Shown here one piece after another: positions 19,449-31,400 of a stretch of DNA of 64,000 nt. A program made the translations under genes and the position numbers. The notes under the pieces are model-generated. The model was not told the DNA's origin, did not search any database, and was given only the letters and a program-made list of their open reading frames with translations. Position 1 is the first letter of the stretch. Each line of letters starts with the position of its first letter. This stretch comes from Colias croceus (Eukaryota > Arthropoda > Insecta > Lepidoptera > Pieridae): contig NC_059568.1 of assembly GCF_905220415.1 (NCBI RefSeq), positions 434,001 to 498,000 of the forward strand, given 5' to 3'.

Positions 19449-21807
19449 TATATAGTAATTTCGTTCCTAATCCCTGAATCGGTCAACAGCAGCATTGTCT
19501 ATGACAAAGTGCTCTAAAAACCGTTAGGTTAGGATAAATAGCGCATACAATTAGCTGACAAATGGCAAATGGCTTCAAAACAAAGCTTAGACCTTTCTCG
19601 CCCTTAAAACATCTCGATTTCTGTAGGCTTTTAGCATTGGTTTCTTGTTCGGAAATTGTTTCTCGTTCGAAATAATCTAATTTATCATTTTGATTTCTTG
19701 CAAATTACTTTCAGTCGGAGCCAACTATAATTTGAATAAGTAATAGTTTTAACAGCAATTAAAATTTCTTCAGTCAGCAATTATATTAATAGATGGATAT
19801 TGATTATTTAAAAGCCTTTCCCTTTGCACGACTTCATAGACAACGGGCTTTTACAAAAACCCTTTACACCGAATTTTTGGAGCCATTGTTCTGTGGAGTT
19901 TTAGAATATTGTATTGTTCTCATATTTCCATCTGCGAAATTCAGTAAAGGGTGCATTTGGTAGATTGACTGGCGTGAAACATTGATCCAAAAAGCGTTCT
20001 GTGAAACATATTATGCTATCGATTATAGCTTTACGTTGTTTTCATTCTATTTAACTGGTCGTATATCGTTAATATCATCTTTCTTTCCTATAAATAAAAC
20101 TGCACTGATAACACTTTTAATGACTATATAGAGATAGATGCGTAATCGCTGATCAGACTATCTGACCTATCTTAATATGAAAAGAAGCAGACGATAACGT
20201 CTGCTGTTATTATAAAATAAAGATTACTTTTGCAGCTATGTGTAATTGATATGTCGAAAATATAGTTAAATATTAAATGTTTCTATAATAAAATACTGAG
20301 CAGAAGTACATAATACAGAGCACAGCAGTCACTATACGATTAATCCAGGTTTCGAATCCTAATGGAAATGCATTTTGGACCCGAGAATACATTAAAAAAA
20401 ATACAAAAACACCTCTTCATTGACATGCAGCTGCACTTCCATTCCGAGATTTCCTTAATTTAACTTTTCAACGTCAATATTCCCATATCGAGTCCTAAAA
20501 TAACTGATACATATTTAATGTTGAATTAAGCGTGTTTGTGGGCTTGTTGTGGAGACAGTACCAATTTAGCTCCGAGCTGTACGTCGAGACCATTACCGGG
20601 TAATTCGCGAAGGTATACATTTGCATAAGTAACAATATTTAGAGCTAATGTGGTAATCATGCTTCGGGGTCCTACCGCCTACGAGCGGTAACCATACGTT
20701 ACGGAGTGTGGAAGATGAGATGTTTTTGTATTTTGTTGATAAGTATAGTATAGCTGTGGAGAAGTGAACTGCTGATGGTGATTGTTAATGCATCCAGCAG
20801 AAATGCCTAAAAGCAGTTTGAAAGAATTTTATTAGGGAAATGGACTTGGTCCAAGCTATCAAAAATACCTTGTTCTGTGTTGTTACCCTCTTGGGGGCAA
20901 ACCGAATTAAAAAAGGTGCACCTACACATAAAGCCATATTTTCATCTATACATAGAACATGAAGGTACTTCTTATGGGAGAGTGTATGCATCCTGTGAGA
21001 TAACTCGGTGCAGCTAGTTGACAGCTCAATGGATCTCTAGTAAAAACTGAGAAACGGCCCAGTTACGTCTAAAGTTTGGCTTTGTTAATGGTATCCCTAG
21101 CAAAGCCGTGTCGGAGTGGCAACTGGCACCCGTGAACCGGCGGAGGCGTCCCAGTCGAAGCCGAGGCGCGGTCCGCGACGCACGTGTCCTGTTCGCAGGT
21201 CAACAAACATTTCTAATTAATGACTCAATTCGTGCGCGCGAACGTATTAGTTTAATTGACCTACAATAATTGTGCTTGTTTATTTACTCTTTCATTTCAT
21301 TTCTACTTGTTGCATATTTCAATTTCTATTGTTTGTTATTGTTAATTATTGCTATTGTGAACCATTCGGGTTAATTTCGTATTCATTGAAATCGAGCTTT
21401 ATTGTATACCCACCGTAAATATTGGCAATGAAAGTTTGCAAATATTATTGGAGCGGAGTGGTCGCGAATGGCCGTTAGCGAGTGCAGTGTGACTGCGAGT
21501 GCTTTTTCACGTTAAAAGCGTATCATTACTCACTTTGGCTCTAGTGTGCCGCGTTGAGTACATTTCGATAAATGCCTTTATACCCTAATGAAATAAAATT
21601 GTTGGTATTCTCCGCTTTATCCCTCCGTTATTTATAAGAGCCTAGAGCGTTCCCTTTTTCTTTATATTTGTTATTTTATTTACAAAGCGTAAATTACTTT
21701 TATAGTCCGACCCTGAGGGCGGAGCACAGCGGCTTTATCGTGCTCCAATTAGCTCGCTTTAAAGCTAGATAAATCCGTGAAACTGTGGTATGAAATAAAA
21801 ACTAACG
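19449..21807 (+). other. upstream region and probable 5' UTR of the slo2 gene
   Basis: No other gene seen. GC- and CpG-richer blocks at about 21100-21250 and 21455-21520 contrast with the AT-rich background and may mark the promoter or untranslated first exon. No TATA box or transcription start can be fixed from sequence alone. Upstream non-coding exons are possible but not visible. Confidence 0.35.
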
Positions 21808-21878
21808 ATGACGGCCGTGAGCAGATACAGTTCGTATAACTGCTTGACTGGATGGGACAGCTACGACAGGATACCGAG
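21808..21878 (+). CDS. slo2: SLO2 potassium channel, first coding exon
   Basis: ATG at 21808 in 'aacgATGa' opens 23 codons (MTAVSRYSSYNCLTGWDSYD, then RIP) plus two bases. They end at a consensus donor, GTAAAG. The leftover AG joins exon 2's first G to give Arg, so the protein continues PR-VRVEYYVNENTF, which fits the conserved '...RVxVEFYVNENTF' N-terminus of SLO2/Slack channels. The matching phase is the main support. The exon is Tyr/Ser-rich and cytosolic. There could also be alternative first exons elsewhere that I cannot see. Confidence 0.7.
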
Positions 21879-24800
21879 GTAAAGCAACACTCTACACACT
21901 ATAATTACCAGTTGCAGATAAATTACTAGCCTTTACTTTACAATTTACATAATACCACGAACACAAACAGCCTATAAAAATATACTAAACGTTAATACAC
22001 TAGCGCAAAAAGTCCCTTTAAACACACTAAAGCAACATTACTTATATAAACTAACTGGCACCACACTGGCACAAAACGTGTCCATAGATAAGAAATGATT
22101 TGTGAGCGACTCTTCCAGTGAAAGATTTTCTTCGTCTTCAATCCTGGAAAGCAATTGTGATAGAAATTGTTGTCGGTTTATTGTTTGAGCCAAGGTCACG
22201 GGAAAGTGCGAGAGATTTGGTGAGATGAAACGGCGTCGGGAGGATATTGACAATTCATAAACGCTTGTAACAAGTTTTGTTGAATGAAAATTGAGTTTGA
22301 TTTTGCTCAAATCGATTCTATGTTTACTCATCTTTATGGAGAGCAGACTGAAATTGATGAAAATGATCTAGACCTAGAAAAGTTTAGCGTTACATGCGTG
22401 TTGGTGCAAAATTCCCGAATAGTCAATATTTTCTTGAGTTGTAATAACACTTACAAAATTTATAACACTCGGCAGAGAGATCAGGGAATTCCAAAAAGAC
22501 AAACAGGAAGTTCAGAGGCAAGGTATTCATATTAAACATTGACTGCTTTGTGTGGAGTAGATACGCTAGGGAATACCTTTGATGAATAACAAGATAGTTG
22601 GCCCGGAGCAAGGACGAAGCGACATACCTTTTGAAAGAACAGTGTTGAAACAACAAGGGTGTAAACCTCGTGAGCTTATTATAAGAACTTTTAACGAAAT
22701 TGCCATTTTGAGCGCAAACGACATTATAAAGTTGCATATGTGAGCGAAACGACAACTCCATTTTACGACCTTACGCGGGGGCGCGGGCGAGGAATGAAGA
22801 TCATATATTATTACAATAATAATTAATTACTTTATGGCTTTTATTCTTCTTCTTCTTGGATATAAAATTTTCTTGATTGAAATTGTTTTGCATGAGCCAA
22901 AAACGGATAAAATATGAAGAATTGGGCTCGGAGTGAAAAATTCAAAACAAGTTGAATATAATGTGCTAGCCGCTATTACCGGTTTCATGATCAGATCAGT
23001 CCTTCCAAATATACAAGTTAAGGTACTTGGCCTCTTTTAATATTGGTATACAAGGTATTCAATTTCTTCAATGAATTAACGTTGTCCGTCTATTGATCGA
23101 TGACGACGAAGTTTATCATACGCACGAATAACACAATATAATTCCTCAATAAAACATTTGGAAATTCGAGAATGTCAGGTCTCAAGGGAAAAAAGTTAAA
23201 ACGTCGGAACTGTTGTAAAACAAACTTCAATTCTTTAGCCAATTCCAGGAAACTTGCTGACTTATCATTTATGCAAACTGTTTGTGGTTCGTCTTTGTAT
23301 TACATAAATTTTAACACAATACTTAATAAATCACTCAATTTTCCGCTTGTTAGATAAATTATTGTGATACAACGAGTGGGTGTACAATACAAATAAAATT
23401 CGTACGTATTTTTATGGAAAATTTTTGGCTGTATTATAAATATTGTATTTTCCAAATTTAGAAATTAATTAAGTTCAAACACACTGAGTTTGGCCCGCTT
23501 TACGCTCCCGTTCTCATATAATTTCTAAGCCCAAACATATCAAATTAGATACCAAAAATTTTCCATTAAATCATTATATGAAGAGTTCGATTAAAGAATG
23601 AATATTTGTTTGGAAGTAATTGGAGCAGCGGGGGTCGGCCTTAATGGCTTGCGCCTGTGGTGACACAGCGAGCCGCGGCGACCGGGATGTAGCTCCGTGT
23701 GAAACTTTTGTATCATTGTATAATGGGGAAGCGCTTTACCCCGATCCTCGACTCCTGGTAGTCTAAGATGAAGCGCTCTGCTCTAGAAGGTATTTTTTAT
23801 TTCTGTCAATGGGGCAGGAGAGACACCTATTATGTTAAGTGGCCACCACCGTATTTGAACAGCTCGAGCGTTGGTTGACGATGGTTGGCGATGGTTGGCG
23901 ATGGTTTGTAACCATTGATAGAATAATGGATGTGCGTCAAAAAATAGCTTTTTTTTATAATTATTATAGTCAGTTTAAATTGTCCCGAATCATGAGGACG
24001 TTGATCTTGCCCTTCTAGCTGAACTTGATCTTGAAACTGAATCAAAAGAAAAGAACATTTTGCACAGTCGCGCACGCTCCCGCTCCCGCGATAGCCCCTA
24101 ACCTAACAGTGTACCGTGGTATCGCTCGCGGCAGTGATGCGTACGAGGCTATTGAGAAATTGAAAACAGCCTGAAGTTGTTCTCTACAACGAGGCATGTT
24201 TTCCTAGGGAGCGAGACGTGTTGTGAGAGAAAAGCAAGCATACAAGCGCTTAGATACACATACGTCTTTTATATACCTACTGGCAAATTTGTCACAATAA
24301 TAACCATTTGTACACAGTCACGAATACAATAACTAGTAGTTAGCATGAAATCGTTATAAGGAAACAATAAATACGGAACCGAAAACGTTTTATGTAGAAT
24401 TCTATACATTACGATACTGCAATAGTAATTTCACGATGAATTAATTGTGACATATGTGAATTCATTGCAGGTGTTTCAGACCACGACAAAACGATTTAGT
24501 ATCGAAATGCTATAATTTCCATATCGGAAAACAACAAACATAATTAACATTTGTCCGCTATATAATTGGCACCTCCAAATGCAAATCAATAAAATTTGAT
24601 TACTATGGCATTAGTAGGTATTTGGTTGAAATCGACTTGGACATTCAATTTTAGCTAATAAAGACATCGAACGTTCGATTCTGTCGATCATATCCGACAT
24701 CTCCCAAAAGAGAAGCGAGTGCAACAATGAAGTGATATTAATCAAACTGCATAATTGGCGTTAGCTCAGTTGCTGCTGCATAATAAGCTAACAATTGAGT

Positions 24801-25520
24801 CAATTGTATTAAGATCTTCGATTAGGAATGTTCGAGCAATATCCATCTAAGAATCTGAGGAGAAGTATGGTACATTTTTACGACATATTAAAGAAATTAA
24901 AGACAATTTAAAGAAGATTTTGATAGAATATCTGGTCCTATACCAGATTATAACTCTTTTTTGTCTCGGTCCGGTTTAACTACAACGTAAATTACAACTA
25001 CGCCTAGATACTCTTGACCTGGACCTATTGTATATTGCTTCAAGATGCGTTTGGATTCGCGCCAAAGAGGTTACATAGGTTTTGTTAACTTTTTTAATGG
25101 GTGATCACATTATTGTCCGAGTCATTTGTTTAACTTAAAATATGCATTGACGATTTTTTATAGGTAATAAGTTCTGGCTTCCAGGATATTTTTTTCACTC
25201 AAACGAGGAGTGTTATATATAAGTACGTGAGTCTGTCTGTAGCTCCCACACCCGATTGAGTACGGTTCTTTAATCGGAAGTCCTATCGAGATGGTCCTTA
25301 TCTATCCTTGATGGAAATGGAAGTGGTCATTCCGAAGATATTTCTCCACTATTGTGGCTAAGAACTCCAAATTGATCTTTAATTTCACCCTTTATCTTTT
25401 AGGTATTGCAGAAGACACAATTTCCTTCTGAACTTTACAAATATAAAAAATGTTGTCTCTCGTTCGTTTTGTTTTCAAATTAAGACAGATACAAACTAAC
25501 TAATATAATAAATAGCTTTA

Positions 25521-25550
25521 ACACAACAAGAGAATTATCTCTTGTTGTGT
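25521..25550. repeat. 13-bp perfect hairpin
   Basis: Arms acacaacaagaga (25521-25533) and its reverse complement (25538-25550) are separated by 4 bases. Function unknown. Confidence 0.6.
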
Positions 25551-26560
25551 AAAGTTACCTAATTATTAAATTAAAAATAGCGTAGATTCATTAAAAGGAA
25601 CTTGATAAAAGAGTAAAGGTACAAAGTAAATGTAATATCAACTTTGTAGCGCATCAACAAGATGAATAAATACAATGCTTTGAGCGGAATAAATATGTAT
25701 TTTATCTTCGTCAGAGAATCCTTTCTCGAAAGCTGTATTTAATCTTAATAAAACGGACTGAAGACTGCTTTTTATTTCCATTCTGTTGAAGCTTCTTGTC
25801 CCTTTACAATGTAATTAAATTTACTTCATAAGATTAGGATGCAGTACTTTAAATATTTTATGAAGTTTATAAAAGGTGATACACGCTAACAAAAACATTA
25901 GTTAGAGACTGAGGAGCTGTCTCAGCTTGCATGTTCTCTTATTATTTATGACAATAACGTACTTAAAACTAAACGAGAGACGTTCATAACTTTGGTGAGA
26001 AAATAATTGTATGTTACGCGTTGGCTTAGCATTTAAGATGAGCATCTGATAAATTATTCATTCCTATTTGAATCAGGCCCACATACCGTAACATCTTAGT
26101 CTTAAAACTTTTTATGAGGCTTGGAAATAAATCTCTACGTTAAGTTGTTAGTAGTTATGTGAGTTATGTACAAACCTCTGAAGTATTTAAAGACGGACCG
26201 AAATATAGGAAATAATCAAAGTCGAATACAGAATGTAAGTATCTAATTAATGAGAAATGGCCGCTAAGGTTACTAGGGCACAAGCTTAAGTAGCAATAAT
26301 TGTGTCCTGACATACAAATAATCTGGTCAAGGAGTCATAATAAATTCAACAGATGCAGTTACCGAGTTAGCTGTGACATACTTTAGTGACATTTGCATCG
26401 ATGTGAATCACGGTAATCGAGAACCTCAAGCAGTAATAATTTGTTCAATTTTCATATCACATGGGATGTCCTCCTTGCCCGCCAATTGTACTGTAATTTG
26501 CAATCAATTATAGATTATCAGTTAGTCTCATAAGAAAGTATATTTACATGATTATTAATG

Positions 26561-26661
26561 CTGTTTTTTAATTACTATCGAGTATTAATTAAAAAACAGT
26601 AATTTGCAATCTTCACTGAAACTTACGCGCGTGCATCAATTACGTGGATTGATGCACGCGC
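26561..26661. repeat. two adjacent 14-bp perfect hairpins
   Basis: The first hairpin pairs ctgttttttaatta (26561-26574) with 26586-26599. The second pairs gcgcgtgcatcaat (26627-26640) with 26648-26661 across a 7-base loop. The second is GC-rich in an AT-rich intron. No flanking duplication links them to one transposon. Confidence 0.6.
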
Positions 26662-27205
26662 TCGCCATCGTATTTTTTAACTTTTTAATGAATATTAATT
26701 AATAAAGATATAGGGAAGTTAATTAAATCTTTGCAAAATAGCCAGCAAAATTCTTGCTTCATTTTACCCTCGTTTGATGATATTCAATCAATATGATATA
26801 CTACGTTTCATATCAGTGTTTTTTATCTTAATCTGAATCTGATGCTGAAATTTTACATGCTGTAACATGTTTAGGTATCTGTGAACAGCTGTTGAATTTC
26901 GAAATATTGATCTACTGTGAGTGCACTCATTAGTGCTTCCATTTTTGAAATCTCAGAAAGCACAAAAGAGTAGGTAAGGGATCAATTACATTTATTACAA
27001 TACATCCAGTACAAGGATGCTCAATTTAAGCCGAAGCCACCGTTCCTGCATATTATATTGATACAATGTGCAAGAACTGTACTCAGAGAATTACAATTTG
27101 AAACTGCAGTTTGACCCGCCCTCGGACGCTAGCTTTTCATCATAATAAACGCCAACGAGTAACCAACATAGTAGATACGTTGACACCGTGGAAATGAGTG
27201 TATAA

Positions 27206-27213
27206 TGACGTCA
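27206..27213. promoter_or_regulatory. full CRE palindrome TGACGTCA
   Basis: A perfect 8-base CREB/ATF-type site in slo2 intron 1, within a locally GC-richer block (27180-27300). Identical sites occur at 40612 and 41822. The regulatory role is inferred only. Confidence 0.3.
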
Positions 27214-27982
27214 TGACGGCGGAGGTCCCGGGGGTCCAGCGCGACATTTGGCACACGCAAGAGTCCATGAAACAATATAATAATTGTCACAATGGGCTCC
27301 GGTGACGCTTCATTGTAAACATTAATTATTTCTGCTATAGTATCTTTAATCTATTATATACACGATAAAGCTTTCAAATTCCTTTGATTCTGTATTAAAA
27401 CAAGAGACTCAATCTTGATAAACCTAAAGATAATCATCGTGATAAAATTGAATCCAAGTCTAAGATATCTGAATACACAAGTAAAATAATTACTGTAAGG
27501 GATATTGAAAGCTCGTTAACTAAATCGGATATTAACAAGGTAAAGGCAGAAGACGATTTAGCAAGCAAACTAATAGCCAAAGACTGCAAGTGACAGCGTT
27601 CGTTCTACAAGAGTTAAATCACCTCCCACTCAACATTGTGATGGATAGCGAAGTTAACTAAAATTTCTGCGAGTATATTATATATTATGAACACTACTTT
27701 ACTAACTAACATTTTCCGTAGAACGTTGTAAGTCAAGAAATAACTGAATTTCCTTTTTCCTTTCCTTTTACGGTGCGTGCTTATATTTATGAGATAGATA
27801 CTTGCGGATATAAAATGTACAACTTTTATAAAAGATAAATAAATACCAAATACAGTTTCATAATACATAAAAACCTATATACATTTAAGACTGCGAATTC
27901 ATTTATAAAATTAGGAAAGTTTTATTTTGTGAATCAATATTTGTAATAACCGAAAATTCTAAACTATGATACAAACTGCAAA

Positions 27983-27987
27983 CAAGG
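27983..27987. repeat. target site duplication CAAGG (left)
   Basis: The five bases directly left of the left LTR are repeated at 34051-34055, as expected for BEL/Pao integration. Confidence 0.85.
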
Positions 27988-28184
27988 TGTCGCTGCGTAC
28001 ACTGTCACTAATTCACTTTCACGAATAAAACACCACTGCTGCTGGTAAGGCTTTTTATTAAGCAAAACAAAATTATATATATGACATAGAAAAAACAAAT
28101 CACAAGCGAGTTACAACTTCGAGATATTCTAACGTGGCGCCATCTAGTTTGCGATAAGGAACTAAACGTAGACGGTATTGAACA
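27988..28184 (-). repeat. BEL/Pao LTR (3' LTR in element orientation)
   Basis: 197 bp, bounded by TGT...ACA on the + strand. It includes 'tttttattaag' and 'tatatatatgac'. The copy at 33854-34050 is identical as far as I can read. Confidence 0.92.
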
Positions 28185-28200
28185 TCCCGCCCACCAAAAG
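28185..28200 (-). other. polypurine-like tract next to the 3' LTR
   Basis: On the minus strand 'cttttggtgggcggga' directly precedes the LTR. It is G-rich and largely purine, the expected place for plus-strand DNA priming. Confidence 0.55.
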
Positions 28201-28487
28201 CACCTAGTGCTTTTCTAAACAAAAATAAACCTATAGAACAATTCAGTTGAAAAGTACATTTTACCTAATAAACACAAAGTAATTCTTATAACATACTTGT
28301 AAACTCAACGTTAACAATAGAAACTCTTACTCTTAGTCTAAATTCAACGTAAACAATATAAACTTGAGGGTGAACTAAAACAATATTGACTTCTAAACAA
28401 CAACATTTTTCAATTTAAAAAATAGGAACTAAAACATACATACTGTTACATTAACTTAACTAAGAATTCTACACAATAACTAATAAG
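28201..28487 (-). other. BEL/Pao 3' untranslated region
   Basis: AT-rich non-coding sequence between the polyprotein stop codon and the polypurine tract. Confidence 0.6.
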
Positions 28488-31400
28488 CTAGGCCTTTGGT
28501 AAAATGCATAACTTATTACAAGGACGTTTACAAAGACCGTTCTTAGTTTTAATTGTTACAACTCGGGTAAGGTTGTCCTTACCCGGATGTTTTTCAACGA
28601 TTTTCCCTAATAACCATTTAGCTGGAGGAATATTATGGTCCCTTATAATAACAATATCGTCAACGTCCGGTTCTGTCTTTTTTGAAAACCATTTGTACCT
28701 ATTATTTAACGTCACCAAATACTCTTTTGACCATGTCTTCCAAAAATTATTAACCATCCGTTGAGTAAGCTTCCACCTTTGAAGGCCTGTGAGAGAGGTC
28801 TTTGAATAATCGCTATCAGGAATTAAGACTAATGGTTCACCGACTAGGAAGTGCCCAGGTGTGAGGGGCATCTCATCATCTGGGTTATCACTAATTGCTG
28901 AAATTGGACGGGAGTTTAAGCACGCCTCTACTTGGGTCAACACAGTTGTCAGTTCTTCGAAGGTAAGTATTGCGTCTCCTATAATTCTTTTCAGGTGTGT
29001 TTTCACTGAACGAACACCAGCTTCCCAGAGCCCTCCAAAGTTAGGCGCGTGTGGTGGTATAAAATGCCAAGTGGTTCCGTCCTGGGTAAGTAAATTAGCA
29101 ATTTCGTCGGCCAACTCTGATTTCGCTTGACATAACATTTTACGCAGCTCTTTATCCGCACCAACGAAATTAGTCCCATTGTCGCTGTACAGATCGCGGC
29201 AGTGCCCTCTTCGAGACACAAAGCGTTTGAATGCAGCTATGAATCCAGAACTGGTAAGATCTGACACAGCCTCTAAGTGGATCGCCTTAGTCGCCATACA
29301 TACAAATAGACAAATATAGCCTTTATAGGATTTCGATCCTCTACCAGGCGAAAACCTAATATCTATGTACCCGGTAAAATCAACACCTGAGGACCTAAAT
29401 GGTTTATCCGGAGTCAATCTAACCTTAGGTAACTGGCCCATTAATTGATTGTTATCCTGCCGAGAATAACGTAGGCAAGTCATGCATTCTCTGTAGCACT
29501 TCTTCACCTTTTCTCTAAGTCGTAGGATCCAAAATTTACTTCTCAAGAAGTTAATCATAAGCTGTGGACCCCCGTGAAGTGTTCTGTGGTGCGCATCCAA
29601 TATTAATAACCTAGTGAGATGAGACTCACTGGGCATAATTAGAGGATGTTTCTTATTAAACTGCACAGAAGACAGTTGTATTCGACCGCCCACCCTTAGC
29701 AACCCTTTTTCATCAAGAAAGGGTGCAAGAGTGTGCAGTGGACTTCCTTTAGTAACACTTCCGGTTCGAGACATTAACTTATTAATTTCATCTGCAAAAT
29801 ATAGTCTTTGGGTAGCTTTTACAATTGTATCTAAAGTAGCATTCATTTCATTGGTCGTAATTCTTTTATTAACATCTCTTAACTCTTTAGGTTCCCTCAG
29901 TTTTAGAAATTTTCTACAGTAAGATAAAACTCGTAACATTCTAGTTAGATTTGAAAACCGCTCCCATATAAATTCTTCATCAGATCGCATCGTATTGGTA
30001 AGTACTTTTAAAGGTCGTAATTCAACATCAGTGTCAACATCTAAATGTGTACTATAAACATGGTTTTCGCGTAAACTCTTAGGACCATGCCACCAAAGAT
30101 CATAATGGATTAGTTCTCGAGAGGATATACCCCTAGAGGCACAATCGGCTGGATTTTGATCAGTGGCAACATGGTTCCATTGATCACTATCCAGAACAGT
30201 CAAAATCTCGGAGACCCTGTTGCTTACAAACGTCGTCCAACGGCTGGGTTCTCCACGGAGCCATGCAAGCACTATGGTCGAGTCAGACCAGGCAAACAAC
30301 TTATCTTTAGGTACCTGCAGTACTTGTGCAACCTCAGAAATTAATTTGGCAGCCAGTAACACCGCGCATAGCTCCATTCTTGGGATGGATATCTCCTTCT
30401 GAATTGGGGCGACTTTAGTTTTGGATGTGACTACATTTACGTAAGTATTACCTTCGGTGTCCACGGTTTTCAGGTAGACGACAGCAGCATAAGCTACCTG
30501 AGAAGCGTCAGCAAATACGTGAAGCTCAACTGGATTATCATTCGTTGTAGAAAGCCACCTAGGAACAGCTATACCTCGAATACCATCTAACTCTTTTCTA
30601 AAGTGTAGCCATTGGTTTAATAATTCTGACGAGAGATTTTCATCCCAATTCAATCCAGATTTCCACAGTGTTTGCATAAAGATCTTCGCCGTGATAAGGA
30701 CAGGAGCAACCCAACCCAAAGGGTCGTAAAGTCGCGCAATATCAGACAACACTTTCCGTTTGGTTACAGGCTCATCTAACTCCGGTAAATTGTAAGTATA
30801 CTCAAATTTATCTATGTTTTTATTCCAGGAAATACCCAACACTTTAATTGTATCATTGACCTTAAAAATAAATGTATCTTTTGAAGATTGATTATCATTT
30901 GCGATATGATTCAGTAATTTTGGACAATTACTGCACCACTTTTGGAGCTTAAACCCACCTCTTGACATTAATTGATTCATCTCTGTATAAATATCTATCG
31001 CTTCCTCTTCTGAGTTACAACCGGTCAGCAAATCGTCCATATAAAAATCTTCAAGTGTAATTTTTGCGGCAAGTGGATGTTTCGACTCTTCATCTCGAGC
31101 CAATTGTTGGAGTGACTTAACCGCTAAATACGGTGCACAAGCAGTACCGAAGGTAAGTCGCGATAGCTTAAAATGTTGTATGGGTTGCGATGGATCATCT
31201 CGCCATAAAATTCTTTGGAAATTTGAATCATCTTCATGTACCACTATTTGTCTATACATCTGTACGATGTCTGCCACAATACAATAAATATGCGTTCGCC
31301 ACCTCATTATAATGTGGCGCAAATCTTGTTGAATTTTAGGTCCAACGAGTAACGTGTCATTTAATGATATGTTATTATTCCCCTTGCACGACGCATCAAA

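Larger units (their letters stand above)
21879..27982 (+). other. slo2 intron 1, left part
   Basis: About 6 kb of intronic AT-rich DNA. It holds hairpins at 25521-25550, 26561-26599 and 26627-26661, and a full CRE palindrome at 27206. Open frames at 22038-22331 (-), 22284-22535 (+) and 22423-22761 (-) show no recognisable domain and are treated as chance. Confidence 0.5.

Noticed and set aside
22038..22761. Three overlapping short frames (both strands) just after slo2 exon 1
   Set aside because: No known domain, mutually overlapping, and within the intron. A small gene cannot be excluded, but nothing supports it.
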